Made by a program: the position numbers and the translations under genes. A stretch of 64,000 bases of DNA from Marasmius tenuissimus (Eukaryota; Basidiomycota; Agaricomycetes; Agaricales; Marasmiaceae), in assembly GCA_029532415.1 (NCBI GenBank), contig JAQOTA010000069.1, positions 186,001 to 250,000 on the forward strand, in the 5' to 3' direction. This document shows positions 11,214-21,406 of this stretch, in pieces (position 1 is the stretch's first letter; every line of letters starts with the position of its first letter). The notes beneath the pieces are model-generated. The model saw only the letters and a list, made by a program, of their open reading frames with translations, was not told the origin of the DNA and did no database searches.

Positions 11214-14200
11214 ATGCTGTCGATTTCTATCTGCTTGAGCTTGCTCGCATACCTTGGCCAGGGCGGGGGAGGGCTAGTAGGCGCGCAGACAACTGTAAAT
11301 GTCAGCGGGACTCCAAGCCACATCATTCCGACCACGCTGTGTAAGCACATCAACTATCAGGCTTGCACCTTTCGACTTACCCTTTTCGCTTCGGACTGAA
11401 GGGGGACAGATGTACGAGGTGAGAGCCTCACCGATGTTTTCGATGAAGATACTACCGTCCTCAACAATCCGCCCCGTGTTTTAGGACATAAACGTGAGCA
11501 GCTGCGATTCCTATGGAGCCTCCTCATCTGACATTCGCTCGTCTGATCTCAGCACGTGAGGGTGGTCACTGCCCTTCACTGAAGATCAGCACTCACTTCC
11601 GAAACAGAGCGGAGATGGTGGACTTTACGCAGAGCGTGAGTAATCTTCCTCTTCCACATCGACAACAACTCACGCACCCTGCTACCAGTCCTCCAGAACC
11701 GTGCTTTTCAGAAAATCCAGCCAGGTGGGTAGCCTCGATGGCTCTGTCAGTGATGGCCTCAATTCTAAGTTTTGCATAGGCACCACGGATGCGCTCAAGG
11801 CCTGGAGGCCAGTCAATGGTGCGGAGATTGCTGTTGTAGCTGACAGTACCCCAGTGTCAAATGCCCTTCCGAACTCCCTCACATTGACTGTACCCGAGGG
11901 AAGTACCGGCCCCGTCGGTGTAGCCAATGAAGGCTACTTTGGTAGATGTGCTCGTTGTTTTTCTATCGCACCTGACATTCACCTCGTGAACACCACTCTT
12001 GACAGGCATCAAAGTGTCATCGAGCTGGGAGTACAAGGCGTCTTTCTTCTACCGCACCTCATTCTCCGGCGACGCTACTATCAGTCTCCGGACGTCGTCC
12101 GGTGAAATCCTTGGTAGCACGACAGCCGCGCTCGCCGGCGACGAGGCGACTTGGAAACAAGCCTCTGTCAAATTCACTCCAACGACCGATGCAGACTCTG
12201 TTGACAATCAGTTTGTAGTCACTGTCGACGGGGAAGCCGCATCCAGCCAGACCATCAATTTTGCGTTGTTCTCTCTGTTCCCTCCTACATTCAACAACAG
12301 AGAAAACGGCTTGAGGATTGACATTGCTGAGGTTTGTGTCCTACCCTGTGAGGCTGGTTGGGGCTGGACTGACTCTCGGCCTCAAGACGTTACAAGAAAT
12401 GAAGCCCGCTTTCTTCAGGTTTGTGGGAGGCAATAATCTCGTGAGATTTTTCGCCGATTGCAATTCAGGAATGATGACGACTTGTATTGCAGGAGGTACT
12501 GACATATATTGTCCTCAATTTCCGGGCCTAATGTGCTTTTCCTCTCTCTTTCGCTAAGGGCGAAACGGCGGAGAGGCGATGGCAATGGAACGCCACCGTT
12601 GGGCCGCTCAAAGATCGTCCTGGTACGGTTCAGCGAACTTGAAGTCTCTCATACATAGACTCATGGTCTCTTACTCAACAGGACGTCAAGGAGATTGGAC
12701 TTATATTAACACCGAGTGCGTACTTCTTTACCAATGCAGCTGTGATATCTGGACTACAGCTCCGATAGCGGTCTCGGACTATACGAATACTTCCTGTGGT
12801 GCGAGGACCTGGATATGGAGCCTATCATGGCGATCTGGTCAGGTTTGTACGCGAATGTTAAGGTAGAAACAAGATGCCCATGACAATTTTAGGCTACGCT
12901 CTCGGTGGCACCAGTGTCCCCGAAGACGAACTCGACCCATATATTCAACAAGCCGCTGATCAGGTTTGTGAATAAATGTCGTGGAACATGATCCTCAGTG
13001 GCTCACCCAACCTGATACGTAGATTAACTTCGTGATTGGGGATCCAGCGGAAAACGAACATGGCATGTCGGACATCCTCAAATTATCTCGGAGTCGTTGA
13101 ATAACCCATTCTCTACGCACAGCGGCACTCAGAGCCTCTTTAGGCCACCCTGAACGGTTCAGGCTGCGTCGCGTTGAAGTCGGGAACGAGGTGCGTATTC
13201 AATCTGTGCGGGAAGAGCAACAGACCCCATAGTGGAACGCTCCCTCCTAGGACTTCATCGGCAGCGAAGCACCCCGGACGTACGTGAGAGTGCACTTACC
13301 CGCGCGTTTCCGCCATCAGAGCTGACCTTGAACTATGTTTTCGACTGCAGGTATCCGTACCGATGGAAAAAGTTTGTGGAGACCCTGCAGCCCCAATTCC
13401 CAGACATCAGTCAGTAGCCTTGCAGACTCCGGTGAAAGAGCTTTATCCGACCGTTTAGTAGCATTCATCGCAACCACGCGTTTCAATGATCCTGTTCTCG
13501 ATCCGAAGCCTGCGGAATATGACCTTCATGCCTACAAAGACCCAAGTACGTCAATTCTCGGATCGACAAATTCAACCAGATTCATGGCTCACTATATTTA
13601 TCAGGCTGGTTCTGGCAAAACGCATTCTTCTATGACGATTTCGCCGTTCGTTCATACATCTCAAGTTCGCCGCTACCGGCTCGAACTGAATCTTTTTCTT
13701 GTAGCGAGATGGAACAAAATTCTTTGAGGTCTGCTACACTCGACCTTTTCGACCTCTAGGTCGTCTTCTGATTTTGTCATTAGGGCGAGTATGCAGTCAC
13801 TCGGTCGGCGGACGGCACACGCTTCATCTTCCCGAACATGGAAGGTCTGTTCGGCGGAAAGCTTGTAAGTTGAAGTTTCTTACCAGTTTACGAACCATGC
13901 AGGTTCCTCCGGCGAGGCGGCGTTCATGACTGGGATGGAAAGTCAGTTGTGCTCCTGCGCACGATCGAATCTACTTTTAACGTATGTGTAACAATCAGGG
14001 AACAGCGATATCGTTTACGCGGCAGCCTATGCACCTCTGCTGAATGTGAGTAACCCTTTCTCATCCCTCACCCACCCCGCGATGACGCTCAGCACCTTCC
14101 CAATCAGCACGTCGAAAACTCTCAATGGGTAAGTGGCCGGTTTTGACTCTTGGTTCCACTGAAAGCTAGAACGAACTGCTAGACACCCAACCTCGTCAGT

Positions 14201-14767
14201 TTCGAGTGAGTGCTACGAATTGCAGACGTTTCTTCATTTCCTCAACATCTGCCCCTAGCTCCGCGAACGTCTACCGTTCGACTAGCTTTTACGTGCAGAA
14301 GGTACCTCAATTTTCAATGGTCAAGTACAGGGAAAATCCTTGCTAAATCCGTCGCAACTAGCTCTTCAGCCTTAATAGGGGCGATGAATATCTCCCCAGC
14401 ACGCTTCCCGCCAGGAATGGAAGCCTCCATTGGACCGTCGCAAGGAGAGGAGAGGACGAGATCATCATCAAGGTAAGCTACCCAGAAAGCTTTCACTCGG
14501 ATATCCAACCGCTCCTTACAATTCCTCCTATGATCGCAGGTCGTCAACGCAGGCGGGGAGGCACAGACCTTGACATTCGCTCTGCCATTCGACAACGTGG
14601 CTTCGAGTGGTACCCTCCAGCTCTTGACTGGACCAGCAAACGCGAGCAACACCCCTGATGCACCCGATGCGGTGACTCCCAAGGAATCGACCATCACGAC
14701 GGGGGAAACGTTTGACTACGAAGCACCAGGTTATAGTTTGAGTGTGCTGACGTTCACTGCGTCTTGA
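11214..14767 (+). CDS. GH51 alpha-L-arabinofuranosidase, copy 2 (tandem paralogue)
   Basis: Same exon plan and motifs as the copy at 6767. A leader ends VGA before QTTVNVSGTPSH. Then come YEDINHSGDGGLYAE, FFRFVGGNNLEGETAERRW, EVGNEDFIGS with the acid/base Glu, FFEGEYAV with the nucleophile Glu, and the same SLSVLTFTAS ending. The tiny exons are kept at 11485-11493 (9 nt), 11553-11555 (CAC, His) and 12493-12495 (GAG, Glu). The reading frame is intact. The segment after the nucleophile is eight residues shorter than in copy 1 (VTRSADGTRFIFPNMEG against VTSTNSSDIFGQ and the rest), so the rim of the active site differs. Other changes include WFWQNAFF for WFYQNAFY. The high identity of exons and introns points to a fairly recent duplication, followed by selection to keep both copies working. 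Confidence 0.92.
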
Positions 14768-15124
14768 ACGTATAGTAACAATGGCAGGCAGACATAGAGT
14801 ACCTCTCCGAGATACACCTGTATGAAGATGTACCTAGCATTTGTTTACGCGAAATGGCTTGGAATCAGATTTTGACTGGAAGGAAAGTCACAATTTTTCA
14901 TAGCCAACTCAGGGCCTGATCACTCACTCGCTTACCAACCGAATCCTTCGCCGTGGATCTAATCGCGAGCTTGCCTTCCGAGCAGCGTTGAAGTCGACGA
15001 AGGCACATGCGCCAAGTCGAAATGGCCAAGAAACGGTGTAAGACTACAGTGTATGATACAGAACGATTTACCGCTTTACGAGCAAGCAGGAGACAAAAAA
15101 CGAAGGAAAAGCGACGATCATCTA
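14768..15124. other. Intergenic region between convergent GH51 copy 2 and CSN5
   Basis: About 360 bp of 3' flanking sequence for both genes. No gene, repeat or RNA structure was recognised. Confidence 0.4.
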
Positions 15125-16619
15125 CTAACCGATGGACATCGAAGTGTCCGCAAGATCAGAGATTCGTTCCGTCGTAGATGGCGCAGAAGCGTCGGTTGCT
15201 GTTTCTGTGGAACTCCTTTGCGGCCTCATCGAGAATATCACGTCCTTGATAACCTGCGCAATCAGCCCGTGTTGGGCCTCCACAGCGATCTTGGAGCTAG
15301 AGATTTCGTCAGTAAACGGAGGAAGACCTAGAAACAGCCAACAAACCTATCTTTCACGCTCTTTGCCAATTGACTCTCTTCTTTCTTCTTTTCTTCTTTC
15401 TCCGTCTGGAACCGGGATCAGTCGATGCGATCATAGGATGGGCTTATTCATGAAATACCTTTGACGAATTCTCTTTCTCTTGTAGTGAAGGTAAGGTTGC
15501 ACGTGTACTCGGTACTGCCGAACCAGCCTTCGATAGCTTCTGGTGGAGATCGGCCAGTTGTGAAACTGCGTACGCCCGATTCTGACGGGAGATGTCAGCG
15601 ACGCAGTAGCGCGGAAAGTGGGTGACCGACCGAAATCAGAGGACTCTGACTGAGTGTGTTGGCCCAGTACTTGTTCCAGAGCATCCCCAACAATTCCTGG
15701 TCGAGACTCGACTTGAAGATCTCCACTTCTAGTTGATAGTACTGGTTGGCGTGGACACCAAAATCTTCAATCTTGCTGAGGGGAATTGACTGATACTCCG
15801 AGGGAGAGGTGTTAGGAGGTTTGTAGTTTTCCGGATAGGTGCGGAAGGCTCCGATATCAACTTTCCCTGCGGAAATGGTACGATTTGGGTCGACCTGAAT
15901 GAACACAATCCGGTGAGCACCGTGACCGGGAGCTGAGAATGAGGATGACGCGTACGACAACTGCCACAAAAGGATCTTGATACAGCTGATTGTTCATTTC
16001 GGTGCTAACGTCTATACCAGACAGCCAACATCCATATCCTGGGTGAGAGTGATACCATCCGATGGCATGCTCCAGTCTCCCGACCTGATGAGGCATCAAT
16101 AAGGGCAGACCTGCTCATGTATAACGCTACGCACCTTTCCACTACCTTCCATGTACTGAACCATGTACTCTGCCGCTTCATTTCCTGCGTTTACACGTGT
16201 CTCTGTTCCCTGTACAGGCAGCGCGAAAGAATCCATGATCACCATTGTCGTTCCTATGATTTTTCCTTGCATCATTCCCATGATTTCGTAGGGTACACCT
16301 GAGCGAGCGTGTATGACCTGCATCGTGTACACTTAACGAGAGCGAGAATGGCATTAGAAGTGATTACACTCACCATCTTGATCAAGGCCACTGCTGAAAT
16401 CTTGCACTTCTTGAAATAGTGCGGGCTACGTCAACATTTGAGCCGAATGAAGTGATTGAGAATGAGAGTTCTGTCATACTCATTCTTCCAAGGAGCGGCA
16501 TCGTTAATCCTCTTTTGTTCTTCGCGATCATACTTGAATATCTCATCTTCGGGCGATAATACCTGGACGTTGTTGAGGAGATCAAATGTCTGGCTGGCGG
16601 TACTGGAGGATGCGGCCAT
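15125..16619 (-). CDS. CSN5: COP9 signalosome subunit 5 (JAMM/MPN+ deneddylase)
   Basis: The start is ATG 16619-16617 ([17 protein letters not shown]), followed by ILNH-type MPN sequence, [29 protein letters not shown] and the JAMM zinc motif [18 protein letters not shown]. Downstream are [44 protein letters not shown], and a lysine- and glutamate-rich linker. The C-terminus is [19 protein letters not shown]. The protein is the catalytic subunit of the CSN and removes Nedd8/Rub1 from cullins, so it controls SCF ubiquitin ligases in nucleus and cytoplasm. At least five exons; the order and spacing match fungal and animal CSN5. All JAMM residues (E, HxH, D) are present, so it should be active. 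Confidence 0.94.
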
Positions 16620-16923
16620 CGTGAATCCCAATCTAAAAGACAAATATGAATGAAAAGTAAGGAAGAGATCCAAGGGGCCTACCAGAGGGGCCTTTCGTAT
16701 TCTAAGAGACGGACGATGCGTCTTGGATGTGGGAGTCAGAACAAGGGCGCGTGTCACATCACTGTCACGCAGTTTTCTCCATCAGAGTGGCACCCACAAT
16801 CACCCACAACTACGAGCAAAGCGTCAAGAAGATCGAATCAGACATGCTAATTGAAAGTAATGTACAAATCGACGTAAGAGGGAAAAAAACCCAAGGCTGA
16901 ATAGGCGTAGATATTGCGATTCT
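16620..16923. other. Short intergenic region upstream of CSN5
   Basis: About 300 bp between the CSN5 start codon and the stop of the next minus-strand gene. It must hold the CSN5 promoter. No clear TATA box and no other feature was seen. Confidence 0.4.
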
Positions 16924-18802
16924 TCAAGAGGCAATGTGGCTGTAGCCCCGATTCGGATAATCCTCCTCCCCATTGCTGTTATTCATCTCCTCGTCAGAGT
17001 CGTATCGACTACCACCTGAGCCTCTTCCAGGGTCAGTTGTATCGGAATAAGCTGGAAGCTCCGTGACACGTTCTCCGCCCCACCCTCCCCAACGCGAAGA
17101 ACATTCGGCATCATAATTGCGCCTGTTATAACCCCTCCATTCACGCTTCCAGTTGGGGAGGTGCTTGCTCCACATCACCCGACCTGAGTAGTCATCATCG
17201 CGACTCCCCGCCAATTCAAATTTGTATCCCTCCCAGCGTAGTTTGCCTTTGATCAGGCCATCCCCGAGAAAGATGAGATAGCCCGTGTTCGACTTATCGA
17301 ATGTTGTCTCGCCAGATGCCTCTCGTCCTCGCCACACAAACTCAAGCCTGAGCCCGGCAGAGAACGGGCGGTCTGGGAGTTTCGTCGTAGGCGCACTTGA
17401 CCTGATGATACCGCTGATAACTCCGAACTCGAATGTTCCCCAAAGCCTCGCACGAGTGGAAGAGGGACAGATCTTGAGAATAAACGCATCGCCGTACGTG
17501 TAGCCCCATTGCTCTGCAATGAGAGGAGCCACGATGTCGAATTTGCCTAGCAATTCCCGATCTGGCACCGTTTTGGCCTAAGCAAGAGAATTCAGTACGT
17601 GACACTGGGGGGAAAGGATCATGCTACCTTCAGGTTTGACGATTTGCCCTTCCCCTTCGCCACCTGCGCCTTTTGCTTCTTCTTGGTCTTGGCATGATGT
17701 TGAGAGACGCAATTCCTCACAGCTTCCTCGACCTCCGTATCGACCACCATGAGTGTCTTTACCATGCGCCTCAGTTCACCGACAGGTATGGTATCGACGG
17801 CATCCTGAAGATCTTCCATTGTGCGGTCTTCGTCATCGTCATCCTCCGATTCCACTTCATCGACTCCAAGGCCATTTGATGCTGCAAGCACCCTGTCGAA
17901 CAGAGTGTTCTGCCGTTCCAAGGCCTGCTGCTGCTTCTTCTCCTCTTCGAGTTGTGCTTTCCGTTGGCTTTCCTCATACTTCTTCTGTACAGCAGCGTTC
18001 GCACTCTGGTACTCCGCCTTTAGCTCCTTTCGATCTGAAGTATGTTCTCGGGGACATGGAGGACGCCATCTTTATCGAATGCTGCCAGAAGCTGCTTCTT
18101 CGCGGGAGCTTTCGTCTTCAGTGGCTTGAGCCCATAATGCAAGAGCTGGGCACAGTAGAACCATCCAGGAGAGTCCTTGTGAGGCGCTGGCTGCCTTTTC
18201 GCGACGGTTCCCTTCTTTGTGAGAACAGGCCCCGCCGGGGGCGTATAAGTTAGGAGCCAATGCAGCCTTGTGCTACCCTCGCGTTCGACACGGTTTCCTT
18301 CGACCTCCACGTAAAAGCAATTCCCTATACAAGAAAAGCCATCTCGTGAGACTGGCGTTACAAAATGTCTGTCCATGGACGTTGAAATAATCGTGGCGAT
18401 GTGTAACCGTCGAGGATCGAGCTCAAGGCAAGTAAGACAGTGAGTCAAGCGCGGGTAGTCGCGGATGTGGTGGCTACCCACGTGATCGTGTTTCCACACT
18501 CCGATCAAACTCCGCTGCGCCGCCGTTCCGAGGTTCGTTTGAGGCTCTCCTCCACCTACTATGCACCAACTAGGGCTGCACCCTTCCTCCACACCTTTTT
18601 TAACTCTACTACATATGAATGGCCCGCACGACGAGTCGTCCGGGGTGGTAGCTCAAGACTCAAGCAGAAGCACAGAAGTATACACTTACTGGCCTACGAT
18701 CGAGCCATACAGGCGGCCCAAGCCCAACTTCTCCTTTCGGCTCGACATAATTTTAAATTGGTCTGGATGCTGGAAATTGAATCCTTTCGCAGACACGGCC
18801 AT
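16924..18802 (-). CDS. Conserved basidiomycete protein of unknown function
   Basis: The likely start is ATG 18802-18800 (MAVSAKGFNFQHPDQFK), with a first exon of 113 nt. Later exons encode HDHVGSHHIRDYPRLTHC, LTCLELDPRRLH, VSRDGFSCIGNCFYVE, LHWLLTYTPPAGPVLTKKG and GWFYCAQLLHYGLKPLKTK. A charged coiled-coil region (KKYEESQRKAQLEEEKKQQ) follows, then an acidic stretch (VESEDDDDEDRTMEDLQD). The C-terminal half is predicted to be mostly beta (LWGTFEFGVISGIIR, RLEFVWRGREASGETT, GYLIFLGDGLIKGKLRW). The tail is rich in Arg, Gly and Tyr. I recognise the GLKPLKTK and WLLTYTPP blocks as recurring in basidiomycete hypothetical proteins, but know no function. The C-x2-C with His pairs in the N-terminal part could bind metal. 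Exon borders near 18.5-18.7 kb are uncertain. Confidence 0.62.
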
Positions 18803-19668
18803 CTCACCGTACCTATGGAGGCGTATTACTTGATGATCACATCGCCTTCCGGCGGAATCTCATGGTCTCTGCAAATGTGACGATCCATATCCAATCAAAA
18901 TTCGGTCTGTACACCTTGCGTTCGATTCTCCATTTCGCTGCATAGACAGACTCACTTGCGTAGATGATCATCATGATCATCATTGACGATCTGCGTGGCA
19001 ACATTGAAAGGCGGAAAGCCATCAGGCTCAAGGGATGAACGTTGGTGGGGATGGTCAATTTCACCTGCCCTGCCTATCATCGTTCTTTACCGCACTTAGC
19101 GATCCTTTTGCCCGGATTTGACTCTCTATCCGAACCCCATACGCCTTGGTATACTTGGGTCTCCGTTCTTCACAAGGGATTTTCCTGACTCCAAAACAGC
19201 TTGTACATTTCACGCTGGTATGCTGGACCGGCTTCGGAGCCGTGTAGATCTCTATCGTCTCCCTCGTCATGATCTGGTGCACAACAATCACGCCCATGCG
19301 GACTTCGTAGTCAACTGAGCAAGCGAATGCATTGAAAGAAAAGCTCCAGGTACTCCAAGGTACTCTTGGTTGCAGGCTGACCCGTTGTCGCCAGGTCAGT
19401 GACCAGTTTCGTACCGTTATCCGGACTTTAGTACGGGTAACCAACGTGGAGTCCGATTCCGTGAACTGGTACGCCCTGACTCGGCGACATCCGAATCACT
19501 GGCACAGGTGAAGTCGACAAAACTCCTCAGACTATTTATCACCACTGTGTCCGGTTTTGTTCGACAAGCACCGGGATTCAAATGTCAGGGCTGGCCTTTG
19601 ATCCTGATATCTTTCGTTCTTGCATCGTACTGTAGATCTCGTGCGTATCACCGCAAATTGTCAGTCCG
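18803..19668. other. Intergenic region between divergent genes, unassigned
   Basis: About 870 bp. The minus strand has modest open stretches (around 18840-19060 and 19060-19440) with a CTSCFG...PC cysteine pattern, but no motif, splice pattern or start that makes a believable gene. It probably includes both promoters. Confidence 0.35.
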
Positions 19669-19676
19669 TATATATA
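19669..19676 (+). promoter_or_regulatory. TATA box of the DUF6533 gene
   Basis: TATATATA lies 72-79 bp upstream of the start codon at 19748, directly before a pyrimidine-rich leader. Confidence 0.45.
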
Positions 19677-19747
19677 CGCACTCGCGACGAACGCTGGTGC
19701 CTTTTCCCAGTCAAATATTCCTGCCCTCTGGGGTAGACCCCCTCGCA

Positions 19748-21290
19748 ATGGCCGCTCTGCTAGACATTGTCAGCTCTCTGACTACGGCACGCTACTTCAT
19801 CAGTAAGAGTACTATCCTCAGGAATTTCCTGACGTACGTCTAATGTTGTAGCATTCTAGTGGCCGCGACGACGTGCTCGCTCTACGATCATCTCTTAACG
19901 TTTGGTCTCGAAGTTTCCAATGTTTGGACAAATGAATATCAGAAAGGCTGGTCTAACCTACTTTTCGCACTGAACCGGTACCTCCCTGAAGTAGTCATGA
20001 TCTACGTGGTATACAGTGAGCCGTTTTTCGTCGCCCCGAGCTCACTGGAGAGAAGTGATTCATCTCCCCACCTTAGTCATGAGTGGATTTGCCGAAGCCC
20101 TACATGATGCAGTGAGTCCCATCGATTCCTGGACTTTGATTTCATGAGTCAATTATTTTCCCCTGCAGGAGTGAGTTCTGGGAAATTCCGGACATCCACA
20201 CCAAGTTTTGAGTGTAATTCAAACCGCAGGTGCCGAAGATTCATATGGGTGTTTACGGTGGCGGCGATCTCAATGGTCGCAATCTCACAATGTGAGTCCC
20301 GCACTCGGTTGTCGATTGGGAACAGTCCATCAGTAAGTTTGCTGACAGAAAACCGCCTCAGATTTTATCAATCGCCGTGTGTATGCCTCGTGGGGGTTGG
20401 AAGAGAAGATGACGACTTTCCTCTCCGTCGGCTTCACGCTGTTCATGGGAGCAATGGGAATCCTCACAGTTATGGTCGGGCTGGAACTTCAAAGTGAGTG
20501 GGTCGACTCGTCTCGAAAAATTCATATCTCAAAGCACGATCTTCTTCAGAGCTAACGCACTACACTCCACTTTTACATGCGTGCGGTTTCGATGAAATAC
20601 CAAAGCTCCTTCCCTATCTGCTCGGGATCCTGGTACGTTTGTCACTCGTCCATTGTCGATAAGTCGAGGACTCCCATACGACATCTGACACAACAACTGA
20701 CATAACAACTGACAGGCGGGTTTCGATCTCTTTCTGATCATTCTGGCTGGGTACAGTGCGCTTGAGAGGCCCCATCAATCAAATTCGGAGGCCCTCAGTT
20801 CGTTCTTGAGGTATGGTGCCACATTATTTCTGGTACGTGAAACAGCCACGTTTGAGACAGCGGGAAGGGATTAAAAAATTGATGATGATTCCCGCCTCTC
20901 CAGATCCTTTTTGGCAAGTTCCTCGTCAAATGTTTCCTTGTCATATCAAGTTTTTAACAATCTTCCGCCTTTCAACGTCCACAGCTGTGCGGCTATGTTC
21001 GTTCATCGTGGCACTCGTCGGGAAGGCAAGTGGCATGCTTTTTCTCGCCGACTTATGGAGGAACTGACCGAGGACCTATTCCTATCAGCCCACAGAAGCA
21101 TTTGCTGCCACGTGGTGAGTACCCTTCGTAAGGCCCAGACGCGAATGCTCTTGACGATATTTCCCTTGTTAGTGTCGCATTCGTTCTGAACTCCATACTC
21201 GTGTCTCGAATTCACCTCCGCCTGGAGCATGTGCGAGCGACCCACATTGCAATCGAGACTAACCGGGGGAAGTCCTTCCTCGTTATTTGA
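19748..21290 (+). CDS. DUF6533 integral membrane protein
   Basis: The start MAALLDIVSSLTTARYF is followed, after a short intron, by CSLYDHLLTFGLEVSNVW and LLFALNRYLPEVVMIYV. This is the YDxLLT...EV..W...LNRY signature of DUF6533 proteins, an agaricomycete family of multi-span membrane proteins of unknown role. Later exons give more helices (VGFTLFMGAMGILTVMVG, LFLILFGKFLVKCFL) and a short cytosolic end (RIHLRLEHVRATHIAIE). The N-terminal half faces the membrane with about seven predicted spans in total. Many short exons. The gene converges on the flavin monooxygenase gene with only about 115 bp between stops. The exact exon borders in the middle (20.1-20.5 kb) were not all resolved. Confidence 0.75.
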
Positions 21291-21406
21291 GTTATAATGG
21301 ACGCATGTATTATTATTCTATGTAGGTATACCCTAATAATTTAAGTACCTCCGGACGCTGTGAGCCAGTCTCACACATCATTGAGCCTGAAAACTCCAGG
21401 GCTCGC

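Noticed and set aside
6767..14767. Apparent frameshifts that would make both GH51 copies pseudogenes
   Set aside because: Every shift disappears once short GT..AG introns and the microexons are placed; both copies join in frame from start to stop.
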